From assembly GCA_029931535.1 (NCBI GenBank), contig JAQPZY010001549.1:3185001-3249000 (forward strand): a DNA stretch of 64,000 nucleotides. Direction: 5' to 3'. Below, piece after piece: positions 44,215-58,800 of this stretch. The position numbers and the translations under genes are program-made. This DNA comes from Margaritifera margaritifera. Lineage: Eukaryota > Mollusca > Bivalvia > Unionida > Margaritiferidae. Each line of letters begins with the position of its first letter. The first letter of the stretch is position 1. A model generated the notes under the pieces. That model did not search any database and was not told the origin of the DNA. It saw only the letters and a program-made list of their open reading frames with translations.

Positions 44215-47200
44215 AGGGGTGAAACGATTCATCGATATATCGATGTATTGATACTTTTGCCATATCGATATACGTATCGATACAAGAGATGAAGAATCAA
44301 TACAAAACGATATCTATCCTATATAAGTTACTTTAATTGTCAGCAGTCATGAATAAATATTTGTCGTTTGCCTTCTTATTCTTTAAACTGAGAATCGATA
44401 ATGTATCGTATCGTAGGCTGTGTATCGTTAATGGTATCGATATTCGGCACAGGTGTATGGTTTCACCTTTATCACATATGCTCCGGATGATGGAAGTTTA
44501 CATGGGATTTCTTTTCCAGGTGTGGTTAAAAGCATCACCAGGATGATATAACCTTGCATGCAAAATATTGTCCAGATCAGATAAAAAAATTGGTCCGCAT
44601 ATTGGAAGTTTATGTTCGACTCATTTCCAGATGTGGTAAAAAAGCATTATCCGGATGATATAGCCTTTCATGCCAAATCTTGTCCGGATCAGATAGAGAA
44701 ATTGATCTGCATATGGGAAGTTTACATTCGACATCTTTCCGGGTGAGGTAAAAAAGCATCGCCTTGATGATGTAACCTTGCATGCAAAATATTGACTGGA
44801 TCAGATAAAAAAATTAGTCCGCACATTGGAAGTTTACATTCGATTTCTTTTCTGGATGTGGTAAAAAAGCATCGCCCGGATGATGTAGGCTTGCATCCAA
44901 AATCTGGTCTGGATCAGGTAAAAAAATTGGTCTGCACATTAAAAAATTACATTCGATTTCTTTCCGGATGTGGTTAAAAATCATCGCCTGGATGATATAG
45001 CCTTGCATGCCAAATTTTGTCCGGATCGAATAAAATAATTGGTCTGCACATAGGAAGTTTACATTCGATTTCTTTTCCGGATGTGGTTGAAAGCATCGCT
45101 TCGATGATGTATCCTTGCATGCACAATTTTGTGTGGATCAGAGTAAAAAAATGATCCGGATGATGGAAGTTTACATGCGAAACCTTTTCCAGATCTAGTT
45201 AAAAGCATCGCATGGGCAATGAAGGCTTGTATGCAAAATCTTGTCCGAATCTTGTCCGAAATATGGCTCAGAAAATGGAAGATTACAAATAGGTCCACTG
45301 TTTTAAGTATCATGTATCAAACTCTAATACAACAAACTCAGCCGCCTCAAACGTAGAATGGAGCAGGAACATTTTGGGTGTGTTAGAACTGCTTTTCCTG
45401 CTACTACTTACGATAGTGCCTTTTCATCTGGCATTATTGACAACTTTAGCCTTAAATGAGGGTAGAAAAAACTTCCATTTCCGAGAGATTCTCGCTCTGT
45501 CCGCTGCTGGAAGGTGTGAAAGACGACGAACTTCACTTGGCTATGACAAATGGTCAGGCCAAAAAGAGTAGAAATTGGGCTTATTTTTTTTTTTTTTTTG
45601 AAAAACGTTGGATGAATTTTTTGTGCTGGCCCCTTGTTACCTAAAGACACAACCTGTTATTACTTTTGGCTAGAATGGGAAATGTGTTCCAGGCTGAGCT
45701 CAGTATTACAGATAGATCCTAGTGTATCACATATAGGGGTGAAACGATTCATCGATATATCGATGTATTGATACTTTTGTCATATCGATATACGTATCGA
45801 TACAAGAGATGAAGAATCAATACAAAACGATATCTATCCTATATAAGTTACTTTAATTGTCAGCAGTCATGAATAAATATTTGTCGTTTGCCTTCTTATT
45901 CTTTAAACTGAGAATCGATAATGTATCGTATCGTAGGCTGTGTATCGTTAATCGTACCGATACGCGGCACAGGTGTATGGTTTCACCCCTATCACATATG
46001 CTCCGGATGATGGAAGTTTACATGGGATTTCTTTTCCAGGTGTGGTTAAAAGCATCACCAGGATGATATAGCCTTGCATGCAAAATATTGTCCAGATCAG
46101 ATAAAAAAAATTGGTCCGCACATTGGAAGTTTATGTTCGACTCATTTCCAGATGTGGTAAAAAAGCATTATCCGGATGATATAGCCTTTCATGCCAAATC
46201 TTGTCCGGATCAGATAGAGAAATTGATCTGCATATGGGAAGTTTACATTCGACATCTTTCCGGGTGAGGTAAAAAAGCATCGCCTTGATGATGTAGCCTT
46301 GCATGCAAAATATTGACTGGATCAGATAAAAAAATTAGTCCGCACATTGGAAGTTTACATTCGATTTCTTTTCTGGATGTGGTAAAAAAGCATCGCCCGG
46401 ATGATGTAGGCTTGCATCCAAAATCTGGTCTGGATCAGGTAAAAAAATTGGTCTGCACATTAAAAAATTACATTCGATTTCTTTCCGGATGTGGTTAAAA
46501 ATCATCGCCTGGATGATATAGCCTTGCATGCCAAATTTTGTCCGGATCGAATAAAATAATTGGTCTGCACATAGAAAGTTTACATTCGATTTCTTTTCCG
46601 GATGTGGTTGAAAGCATCGCTTCGATGATGTATCCTTGCATGCACAATTTTGTGTGGATCAGATTAAAAAAATGGTCCGGATGATGGAAGTTTACATGCG
46701 AAACCTTTTCCAGATCTAGTTAAAAGCATCGCATGGGCAATGAAGGCTTGTATGCAAAATCTTGTCCGAATCTTGTCCGAAATATGGCTCAGAAAATGGA
46801 AGATTACAAATAGGTCCACTGTTTTAAGTATCATGTATCAAACTCTAATACAACAAACTCAGCCGCCTCAAACGTAGAATGGAGCAGGAACATTTTGGGT
46901 GTGTTAGAACTGCTTTTCCTGCTACTACTTACGATAGTGCCTTTTCATCTGGCATTATTGACAACTTTAGCCTTAAATGAGGGTAGAAAAAACTTCCATT
47001 TCCGAGAGATTCTCGCTCTGTCCGCTGCTGGGAGGTGTGAAAGACGACGAACTTCACTTGGCTATGACAAATGGTCAGGCCGAAAAGAGTAGAAATTGGT
47101 CTTATTTTTTTTTTTTTTTTTGAAAAACGTTGGATGAATTTTTTGTGCTGGCCCCTTGTTACCTAAAGACACAACCTGTTATTACTTTTGGCTAGAATGG

Positions 47201-50200
47201 GAAATGTGTTCCAGGCTGAGCTCAGTATTACAGATAGATCCTAGTGTATCACATATAGGGGTGAAACGATTCATCGATATATCGATGTATTGATACTTTT
47301 GTCATATCGATATACGTATCGATACAAGAGATGAAGAATCAATACAAAACGATATCTATCCTATATAAGTTACTTTAATTGTCAGCAGTCATGAATAAAT
47401 ATTTGTCGTTTGCCTTCTTATTCTTTAAACTGAGAATCGATAATGTATCGTATCGTAGGCTGTGTATCGTTAATCGTACCGATACGCGGCACAGGTGTAT
47501 GGTTTCACCCCTATCACATATGCTCCGGATGATGGAAGTTTACATGGGATTTCTTTTCCAGGTGTGGTTAAAAGCATCACCAGGATGATATAGCCTTGCA
47601 TGCAAAATATTGTCCAGATCAGATAAAAAAAATTGGTCCGCACATTGGAAGTTTATGTTCGACTCATTTCCAGATGTGGTAAAAAAGCATTATCCGGATG
47701 ATATAGCCTTTCATGCCAAATCTTGTCCGGATCAGATAGAGAAATTGATCTGCATATGGGAAGTTTACATTCGACATCTTTCCGGGTGAGGTAAAAAAGC
47801 ATCGCCTTGATGATGTAGCCTTGCATGCAAAATATTGACTGGATCAGATAAAAAAATTAGTCCGCAGATTGGAAGTTTACGTTCGATTTCTTTTCTGGAT
47901 GTGGTAAAAAAGCATCGCCCGGATGATGTAGGCTTGCATCCAAAATCTGGTCTGGATCAGGTAAAAAAATTGGTCTGCACATTAAAAAATTACATTCGAT
48001 TTCTTTCCGGATGTGGTTAAAAATCATCGCCTGGATGATATAGCCTTGCATGCCAAATTTTGTCCGGATCGAATAAAATAATTGGTCTGCACATAGGAAG
48101 TTTACATTCGATTTCTTTTCCGGATGTGGTTGAAAGCATCGCTTCGATGATGTATCCTTGCATGCACAATTTTGTGTGGATCAGATTAAAAAAATGGTCC
48201 GGATGATGGAAGTTTACATGCGAAACCTTTTCCAGATCTAGTTAAAAGCATCGCATGGGCAATGAAGGCTTGTATACAAAATCTTGTCCGAATCTTGTCC
48301 GAAATATGGCTCAGAAAATGGAAGATTACAAATAGGTCCACTGTTTTAAGTATCATGTATCAAACTCTAATACAACAAATTCAGCCGCCTCAAACGTAGA
48401 ATGGAGCAGGATCATTTTGGGTGTGTTAGAACTGCTTTTCCTGCTACTACTTACGATAGTGCCTTTTCATCTGGCATTATTGACAACTTTAGCTTTAAAT
48501 GGGGGTAGAAAAAACTTCCATTTCCGAGAGATTCTCGCTCTGTCCGCTGCTGGGAGGTGTGAAAGACGACGAACTTCACTTGGCTATGACAAATGGTCAG
48601 GCCGAAAAGAGTAGAAATTGGTCTTATTTTTTTTTTTTTTTGTAAAACGTTGGATGAATTTTTTGTGCTGGCCCCTTGTTACCTAAAGACACAACCTGTT
48701 ATTACTTTTGGCTAGAATGGGAAATGTGTTCCAGGCTGAGCTCAGTATTACAGATAGATCCTAGTGTATCACATATAGGGGTGAAACGATTCATTTATAT
48801 ATCGATGTATTGATACTTTTGTCATATCGATATACGTATCGATACAAGAGATGAAGAATCAATACAAAACGATATCTATCCTATATAAGTTACTTTAATT
48901 GTCAGCAGTCATGAATAAATATTTGTCGTTTGCCTTCTTATTCTTTAAACTGAGAATCGATAATGTATCGTATCGTAGGCTGTGTATCGTTAATCGTACC
49001 GATACGCGGCACAGGTGTATGGTTTCACCCCTATCACATATGCTCCGGATGATGGAAGTTTACATGGGATTTCTTTTCCAGGTGTGGTTAAAAGCATCAC
49101 CAGGATGATATAGCCTTGCATGCAAAATATTGTCCAGATCAGATAAAAAAAATTGGTCCGCACATTGGAAGTTTATGTTCGACTCATTTCCAGATGTGGT
49201 AAAAAAGCATTATCCGGATGATATAGCCTTTCATGCCAAATCTTGTCCGGATCAGATAGAGAAATTGATCTGCATATGGGAAGTTTACATTCGACATCTT
49301 TCCGGGTGAGGTAAAAAAGCATCGCCTTGATGATGTAGCCTTGCATGCAAAATATTGACCGGATCAGATAAAAAAATTAGTCCGCACATTGGAAGTTTAC
49401 GTTCGATTTCTTTTCTGGATGTGGTAAAAAAGCATCGCCCGGATGATGTAGCCTTGCATGCAAAATCTGGTCTGGATCAGGTAAAAAAATTGGTCCGCAC
49501 ATTAAAAAATTACATTCGATTTCTTTCCGGATGTGGTTAAAAGGCATCGCCCGGATGATATAGCCTTGCATGCCAAATTTTGTCCGAATCGAATAAAAAA
49601 ATTGGTCCGCACATAGGAAGTTTACATTTGATTTCTTTTCCGGATGTGGTTGAAAGCATCGCTTCGATGATGTATCCTTGCATGCACAATTTTGTGTGGA
49701 TCAGATTAAAAAAATGGTCCGGATGATGGAAGTTTACATGCGAAACCTTTTCCAGATCTAGTTAAAAGCATCGCATGGGCAATGAAGGCTTGTATACAAA
49801 ATCTTGTCCGAATCTTGTCCGAAATATGGCTCAGAAAATGGAAGATTACAAATAGGTCCACTGTTTTAAGTATCATGTATCAAACTCTAATACAACAAAT
49901 TCAGCCGCCTCAAACGTAGAATGGAGCAGGATCATTTTGGGTGTGTTAGAACTGCTTTTCCTGCTACTACTTACGATAGTGCCTTTTCATCTGGCATTAT
50001 TGACAACTTTAGCCTTAAATGGGGGTAGAAAAAACTTCCATTTCCGAGAGATTCTCGCTCTGTCCGCTGCTGGGAGGTGTGAAAGACGACGAACTTCACT
50101 TGGCTATGACAAATGGTCAGGCCGAAAAGAGTAGAAATTGGTCTTATTTTTTTTTTTTTTTTGTAAAACGTTGGATGAATTTTTTGTGCTGGCCCCTTGT

Positions 50201-51819
50201 TACCTAAAGACACAACCTGTTATTACTTTTGGCTAGAATGGGAAATGTGTTCCAGGCTGAGCTCAGTATTACAGATAGATCCTAGTGTATCACATATAGG
50301 GGTGAAACGATTCATTTATATATCGATGTATTGATACTTTTGTCATATCGATATACGTATCGATACAAGAGATGAAGAATCAATACAAAACGATATCTAT
50401 CCTATATAAGTTACTTTAATTGTCAGCAGTCATGAATAAATATTTGTCGTTTGCCTTCTTATTCTTTAAACTGAGAATCGATAATGTATCGTATCGTAGG
50501 CTGTGTATCGTTAATCGTACCGATACGCGGCACAGGTGTATGGTTTCACCCCTATCACATATGCTCCGGATGATGGAAGTTTACATGGGATTTCTTTTCC
50601 AGGTGTGGTTAAAAGCATCACCAGGATGATATAGCCTTGCATGCAAAATATTGTCCAGATCAGATAAAAAAAATTGGTCCGCACATTGGAAGTTTATGTT
50701 CGACTCATTTCCAGATGTGGTAAAAAAGCATTATCCGGATGATATAGCCTTTCATGCCAAATCTTGTCCGGATCAGATAAAGAAATTGATCTGCATATGG
50801 GAAGTTTACATTCGACATCTTTCCGGGTGAGGTAAAAAAGCATCGCCTTGATGATGTAGCCTTGCATGCAAAATATTGACCGGATCAGATAAAAAAATTA
50901 GTCCGCACATTGGAAGTTTACGTTCGATTTCTTTTCTGGATGTGGTAAAAAAGCATCGCCCGGATGATGTAGCCTTGCATGCAAAATCTGGTCTGGATCA
51001 GGTAAAAAAATTGGTCCGCACATTAAAAAATTACATTCGATTTCTTTCCGGATGTGGTTAAAAGGCATCGCCCGGATGATATAGCCTTGCATGCCAAATT
51101 TTGTCCGAATCGAATAAAAAAATTGGTCCGCACATAGGAAGTTTACATTTGATTTCTTTTCCGGATGTGGTTGAAAGCATCGCTTCGATGATGTATCCTT
51201 GCATGCACAATTTTGTGTGGATCAGATTAAAAAAATGGTCCGGATGATGGAAGTTTACATGCGAAACCTTTTCCAGATCTAGTAAAAAGCATCGAATGGG
51301 CAATGAAGGCTTGTATGCAAAATCTTGTCCGAATCTTGTCCGAAATATGGCTCAGAAAATGGAAGATTACAAATAGGTCCACTGTTTTAAGTATCATGTA
51401 TCAAACTCCAATACAACAAGCTCACCCGCCTCCCACGTATAATGGAGCTGGAACATTTTGGGTGTGTTAGAACTACTTTTCCTCCTACTACTTACGATAG
51501 TGCTTTTTCATTTTGCATTATTGACAACTTTAGCCTGAAATGGGGGTAGAAAAAAGTTCCATTTCCGAGAGATTCTCGCTTTGTCCGCTGCTGAGAGGTG
51601 TGAAAGACGACGTACTTCACTTGGCTATGACAAATGGTCATGCCGAAAAGAGTAGAAATTGGGCTTATTTTTTTTTTTTTTTTTGTAAAACACAGGATGA
51701 ATTTTGTGTGCTGGCCCCTTGTTACCTTAAGACACAACCTGTTATTACTTTTGGCTAGAATGGGAAATGTGTTCCAGGCTGAGCTCAGTATTACAGATAG
51801 ATCCTAGTGTATCACATAT
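43144..51819. repeat. Higher-order block B, six units (8,676 bp)
   Basis: It repeats block A in order, including GATATTCGGCAC in its second unit. It has one extra unit at 48777-50297 that begins like A's fifth unit (CATTTATATATCG) but ends like A's fourth (GAGCAGGATCATTTT). A normal fifth-type unit follows at 50298. Blocks A and B differ by scattered single bases, so B is not a verbatim copy. Confidence 0.87.
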
Positions 51820-52890
51820 AGGGGTGAAACGATTCATCGATATATCGATGTATTGATACTTTTGTCATATCGATATACGTATCGATACAAGAGATGAAGA
51901 ATCAATACAAAACGATATCTATCCTATATAAGTTACTTTAATTGTCAGCAGTCATGAATAAATATTTGTCGTTTGCTTTCTTATTCTTTAAACTGAGAAT
52001 CGATAATGTATCGTATCGTGGGCTGTGTATCGTTAATCGCATCGATACGCGGCACAGGTGTATGGTTTCACCCCTATCACATATGCTCCGGATGATGGAA
52101 GTTTACATGGGATTACTTTTCCAGGTGTGGTTAAAAGCATCAGCAGGATGATATAGCCTTGCATGCAAAATATTGTCCAGATCGAATAAAAAAATTGGTC
52201 CGCACATAGGAATTTTATATTCGATTTCTTTTCAGGATGTGGTTGAAAGCATCGCTTCGATGATGTATCCCTGCATGCACAATTTTGTGTGGATCAGATT
52301 AAAAAATTGGTCCAGATGATGGAAGTTTACATGCGAAACCTTTTCCAGATCTAGTTAAAAGCATCGCATGGGCAATGAAGGCTTGTATGCAAAATCTTGT
52401 CCGAATCTTGTCCGAAATATGGCTCAGAAAATGGAAGATTACAAATAGGTCCACTGTTTTAAGTATCATGTATCAAACTCTAATACAACAAGCTCCCCCG
52501 CCTCAATCGTAGAATGGAGCAGGAACATTTTGGGTGTGTTAGAACTGCTTTTCCTGCAACTACTTACGATAGTGCTTTTTCCCCTGGCATTATTGACAAC
52601 TTTAGCCTGAAATGGGGGTAGAAAAAACTTCCATTTCCGAGAGATTCTCGCTCTGTCCGCTGCTGAGAGGTGTGAAAGAAGACTTACTTCACTTGGCTAT
52701 GACAAATGGTCAGGCCGAAAAGAGTAGAAATTGGGCTAAATTTTTTTTTTTTTTTGAAAAACACAGGATGAATTTTGTGTGCTGGCCCCTTGTTACCTTA
52801 AGACACAACCTGTTATTACTTTTGGCTAGAATGGGAAATGTGTTCCAGGCTGAGCTCAGTATTACAGATAGATCCTAGTGTATCACATAT
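51820..52890. repeat. Short array unit 3 (1,071 bp)
   Basis: It has the same junction again and shares the CCCCTGGC tail variant with the second short unit. It opens the third block, whose first four units follow the earlier order before diverging after 57453. Confidence 0.92.
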
Positions 52891-55800
52891 AGGGGTGAAA
52901 CGATTCATCGATATATCGATGTATTGATACTTTTGCCATATCGATATACGTATCGATACAAGAGATGAAGAATCAATACAAAACGATATCTATCCTATAT
53001 AAGTTACTTTAATTGTCAGCAGTCATGAATAAATATTTGTCGTTTGCCTTCTTATTCTTTAAACTGAGAATCGATAATGTATCGTATCGTAGGCTGTGTA
53101 TCGTTAATCGTATCGATACGCGGCACAGGTGTATGGTTTCACCTTTATCACATATGCTCCGGATGATGGAAGTTTACATGGGATTTCTTTTCCAGGTGTG
53201 GTTAAAAGCATCACCAGGATGATATAACCTTGCATGCAAAATATTGTCCAGATCAGATAAAAAAATTGGTCCGCATATTGGAAGTTTATGTTCGACTCAT
53301 TTCCAGATGTAGTAAAAAAGCATTATCCGGATGATATAGCCTTTCATGCCAAATCTTGTCCGGATCAGATAGAGTAATTGATCTGCATATGGGAAGTTTA
53401 CATTCGACATCTTTCCGGGTGAGGTAAAAAAGCATCGCCTTGATGATGTAGCCTTGCATGCAAAATATTGACTGGATCAGATAAAAAAATTAGTCCGCAC
53501 ATTGGAAGTTTACGTTCGATTTCTTTTCTGGATGTGGTAAAAAAGCATCGCCCGGATGATGTAGGCTTGCATCCAAAATCTGGTCTGGATCAGGTAAAAA
53601 AATTGGTCTGCACATTAAAAAATTACATTCGATTTCTTTCCGGATGTGGTTAAAAATCATCGCCTGGATGATATAGCCTTGCATGCCAAATTTTGTCCGG
53701 ATCGAATAAAATAATTGGTCTGCACATAGAAAGTTTACATTCGATTTCTTTTCCGGATGTGGTTGAAAGCATCGCTTCGATGATGTATCCTTGCATGCAC
53801 AATTTTGTGTGGATCAGATTAAAAAAATGGTCCGGATGATGGAAGTTTACATGCGAAACCTTTTCCAGATCTAGTTAAAAGCATCGCATGGGCAATGAAG
53901 GCTTGTATGCAAAATCTTGTCCGAATCTTGTCCGAAATATGGCTCAGAAAATGGAAGATTACAAATAGGTCCACTGTTTTAAGTATCATGTATCAAACTC
54001 TAATACAACAAACTCAGCCGCCTCAAACGTAGAATGGAGCAGGAACATTTTGGGTGTGTTAGAACTGCTTTTCCTGCTACTACTTACGATAGTGCCTTTT
54101 CATCTGGCATTATTGACAACTTTAGCCTTAAATGAGGGTAGAAAAAACTTCCATTTCCGAGAGATTCTCGCTCTGTCCGCTGCTGGGAGGTGTGAAAGAC
54201 GACGAACTTCACTTGGCTATGACAAATGGTCAGGCCGAAAAGAGTAGAAATTGGGCTTATTTTTTTTTTTTTTTGAAAAACGTTGGATGAATTTTTTGTG
54301 CTGGCCCCTTGTTACCTAAAGACACAACCTGTTATTACTTTTGGCTAGAATGGGAAATGTGTTCCAGGCTGAGCTCAGTATTACAGATAGATCCTAGTGT
54401 ATCACATATAGGGGTGAAACGATTCATCGATATATCGATGTATTGATACTTTTGTCATATCGATATACGTATCGATACAAGAGATGAAGAATCAATACAA
54501 AACGATATCTATCCTATATAAGTTACTTTAATTGTCAGCAGTCATGAATAAATATTTGTCGTTTGCCTTCTTATTCTTTAAACTGAGAATCGATAATGTA
54601 TCGTATCGTAGGCTGTGTATCGTTAATCGTACCGATACGCGGCACAGGTGTATGGTTTCACCCCTATCACATATGCTCCGGATGATGGAAGTTTACATGG
54701 GATTTCTTTTCCAGGTGTGGTTAAAAGCATCACCAGGATGATATAGCCTTGCATGCAAAATATTGTCCAGATCAGATAAAAAAAATTGGTCCGCACATTG
54801 GAAGTTTATGTTCGACTCATTTCCAGATGTGGTAAAAAAGCATTATCCGGATGATATAGCCTTTCATGCCAAATCTTGTCCGGATCAGATAGAGAAATTG
54901 ATCTGCATATGGGAAGTTTACATTCGACATCTTTCCGGGTGAGGTAAAAAAGCATCGCCTTGATGATGTAGCCTTGCATGCAAAATATTGACTGGATCAG
55001 ATAAAAAAATTAGTCCGCACATTGGAAGTTTACATTCGATTTCTTTTCTGGATGTGGTAAAAAAGCATCGCCCGGATGATGTAGCCTTGCATCCAAAATC
55101 TGGTCTGGATCAGGTAAAAAAATTGGTCTGCACATTAAAAAATTACATTCGATTTCTTTCCGGATGTGGTTAAAAATCATCGCCTGGATGATATAGCCTT
55201 GCATGCCAAATTTTGTCCGGATCGAATAAAATAATTGGTCTGCACATAGGAAGTTTACATTCGATTTCTTTTCCGGATGTGGTTGAAAGCATCGCTTCGA
55301 TGATGTATCCTTGCATGCACAATTTTGTGTGGATCAGATTAAAAAAATGGTCCGGATGATGGAAGTTTACATGCGAAACCTTTTCCAGATCTAGTTAAAA
55401 GCATCGCATGGGCAATGAAGGCTTGTATGCAAAATCTTGTCCGAATCTTGTCCGAAATATGGCTCAGAAAATGGAAGATTACAAATAGGTCCACTGTTTT
55501 AAGTATCATGTATCAAACTCTAATACAACAAACTCAGCCGACTCAAACGTAGAATGGAGCAGGAACATTTTGGGTGTGTTAGAACTGCTTTTCCTGCTAC
55601 TACTTACGATAGTGCCTTTTCATCTGGCATTATTGACAACTTTAGCCTTAAATGAGGGTAGAAAAAACTTCCATTTCCGAGAGATTCTCGCTCTGTCCGC
55701 TGCTGGGAGGTGTGAAAGACGACGAACTTCACTTGGCTATGACAAATGGTCAGGCCGAAAAGAGTAGAAATTGGTCTTATTTTTTTTTTTTTTTTGAAAA

Positions 55801-58800
55801 ACGTTGGATGAATTTTTTGTGCTGGCCCCTTGTTACCTAAAGACACAACCTGTTATTACTTTTGGCTAGAATGGGAAATGTGTTCCAGGCTGAGCTCAGT
55901 ATTACAGATAGATCCTAGTGTATCACATATAGGGGTGAAACGATTCATCGATATATCGATGTATTGATACTTTTGTCATATCGATATACGTATCGATACA
56001 AGAGATGAAGAATCAATACAAAACGATATCTATCCTATATAAGTTACTTTAATTGTCAGCAGTCATGAATAAATATTTGTCGTTTGCCTTCTTATTCTTT
56101 AAACTGAGAATCGATAATGTATCGTATCGTAGGCTGTGTATCGTTAATCGTACCGATACGCGGCACAGGTGTATGGTTTCACCCCTATCACATATGCTCC
56201 GGATGATGGAAGTTTACATGGGATTTCTTTTCCAGGTGTGGTTAAAAGCATCACCAGGATGATATAGCCTTGCATGCAAAATATTGTCCAGATCAGATAA
56301 AAAAAATTGGTCCGCACATTGGAAGTTTATGTTCGACTCATTTCCAGATGTGGTAAAAAAGCATTATCCGGATGATATAGCCTTTCATGCCAAATCGTGT
56401 CCGGATCAGATAAAGAAATTGATCTGCATATGGGAAGTTTACATTCGACATCTTTCCGGGTGAGGTAAAAAAGCATCGCCTTGATGATGTAGCCTTGCAT
56501 GCAAAATATTGACTGGATCAGATAAAAAAATTAGTCCGCAGATTGGAAGTTTACGTTCGATTTCTTTTCTGGATGTGGTAAAAAAGCATCGCCCGGATGA
56601 TGTAGGCTTGCATCCAAAATCTGGTCTGGATCAGGTAAAAAAATTGGTCTGCACATTAAAAAATTACATTCGATTTCTTTCCGGATGTGGTTAAAAAGCA
56701 TCGCCTGGATGATATAGCCTTGCATGCCAAATTTTGTCCGGATCGAATAAAATAATTGGTCTGCACATAGGAAGTTTACATTCGATTTCTTTTCCGGATG
56801 TGGTTGAAAGCATCGCTTCGATGATGTATCCTTGCATGCACAATTTTGTGTGGATCAGATTAAAAAAATGGTCCGGATGATGGAAGTTTACATGCGAAAC
56901 CTTTTCCAGATCTAGTTAAAAGCATCGCATGGGCAATGAAGGCTTGTATGCAAAATCTTGTCCGAATCTTGTCCGAAATATGGCTCAGAAAATGGAAGAT
57001 TACAAATAGGTCCACTGTTTTAAGTATCATGTATCAAACTCTAATACAACAAATTCAGCCGCCTCAAACGTAGAATGGAGCAGGATCATTTTGGGTGTGT
57101 TAGAACTGCTTTTCCTGCTACTACTTACGATAGTGCCTTTTCATCTGGCATTATTGACAACTTTAGCCTTAAATGGGGGTAGAAAAAACTTCCATTTCCG
57201 AGAGATTCTCGCTCTGTCCGCTGCTGGGAGGTGTGAAAGACGACGAACTTCACTTGGCTATGACAAATGGTCAGGCCGAAAAGAGTAGAAATTGGTCTTA
57301 TTTTTTTTTTTTTTTTTGTAAAACGTTGGATGAATTTTTTGTGCTGGCCCCTTGTTACCTAAAGACACAACCTGTTATTACTTTTGGCTAGAATGGGAAA
57401 TGTGTTCCAGGCTGAGCTCAGTATTACAGATAGATCCTAGTGTATCACATATAGGGGTGAAACGATTCATCGATATATCGATGTATTGATACTTTTGCCA
57501 TATCGATATACGTATCGATACAAGAGATGAAGAATCGATACAAAACGATATCTATCCTATATAAGTTACTTTAATCGTCAGCAGTCATGAATAAATATTT
57601 GTCGTTTGCCTTCTTATTCTTTAAACTGAGAATCGATAATGTATCGTATCGTAGGCTGTGTATCGTTAATCGTATCGATACGCGGCACAGGTGTATGGTT
57701 TCACCCCTATCACATATGCTCCGGATGATGGAAGTTTACATGGGATTTCTTTTCCAGGTGTGGTTAAAAGCATCACCAGGATGATATAGCCTTGCATGCA
57801 AAATATTGTCCAGATCAGATAAAAAAAATTGGTCCGCACATTGGAAGTTTATGTTCGACTCATTTCCAGATGTGGTAAAAAAGCATTATCCGGATGATAT
57901 AGCCTTTCATGCCAAATCTTGTCCGGATCAGATAGAGAAATTGATCTGCATATGGGAAGTTTACATTCGACATCTTTCCGGGTGAGGTAAAAAAGCATCG
58001 CCTTGATGATGTAGCCTTGCATGCAAAATATTGACCGGATCAGATAAAAAAATTAGTCCGCACATTGGAAGTTTACGTTCGATTTCTTTTCTGGATGTGG
58101 TAAAAAAGCATCGCCCGGATGATGTAGCCTTGCATCCAAAATCTGGTCTGGATCAGGTAAAAAAATTGGTCCGCACATTAAAAAATTACATTCGATTTCT
58201 TTCCGGATGTGGTTAAAAAGCATCGCCCGGATGATATAGCCTTGCATGCCAAATTTTGTCCGGATCGAATAAAATAATTGGTCTGCACATAGGAAGTTTA
58301 CATTCGATTTCTTTTCCGGATGTGGTTGAAAGCATCGCTTCGATGATGTATCCTTGCATGCACAATTTTGTGTGGATCAGATTAAAAAAATGGTCCGGAT
58401 GATGGAAGTTTACATGCGAAACCTTTTCCAGATCTAGTTAAAAGCATCGCATGGGCAATGAAGGCTTGTATGCAAAATCTTGTCCGAATCTTGTCCGAAA
58501 TATGGCTCAGAAAATGGAAGATTACAAATAGGTCCACTGTTTTAAGTATCATGTATCAAACTCTAATACAACAAACTCAGCCGCCTCAAACGTAGAATGG
58601 AGCAGGAACATTTTGGGTGTGTTAGAACTGCTTTTCCTGCTACTACTTACGATAGTGCCTTTTCATCTGGCATTATTGACAACTTTAGCCTTAAATGAGG
58701 GTAGAAAAAACTTCCATTTCCGAGAGATTCTCGCTCTGTCCGCTGCTGGGAGGTGTGAAAGACGACGAACTTCACTTGGCTATGACAAATGGTCAGGCCG

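Noticed and set aside
35988..51819. Blocks A and B as a pure assembly duplication
   Set aside because: Scattered single-base differences and the hybrid sixth unit argue for real duplication. I cannot exclude assembly error without reads.
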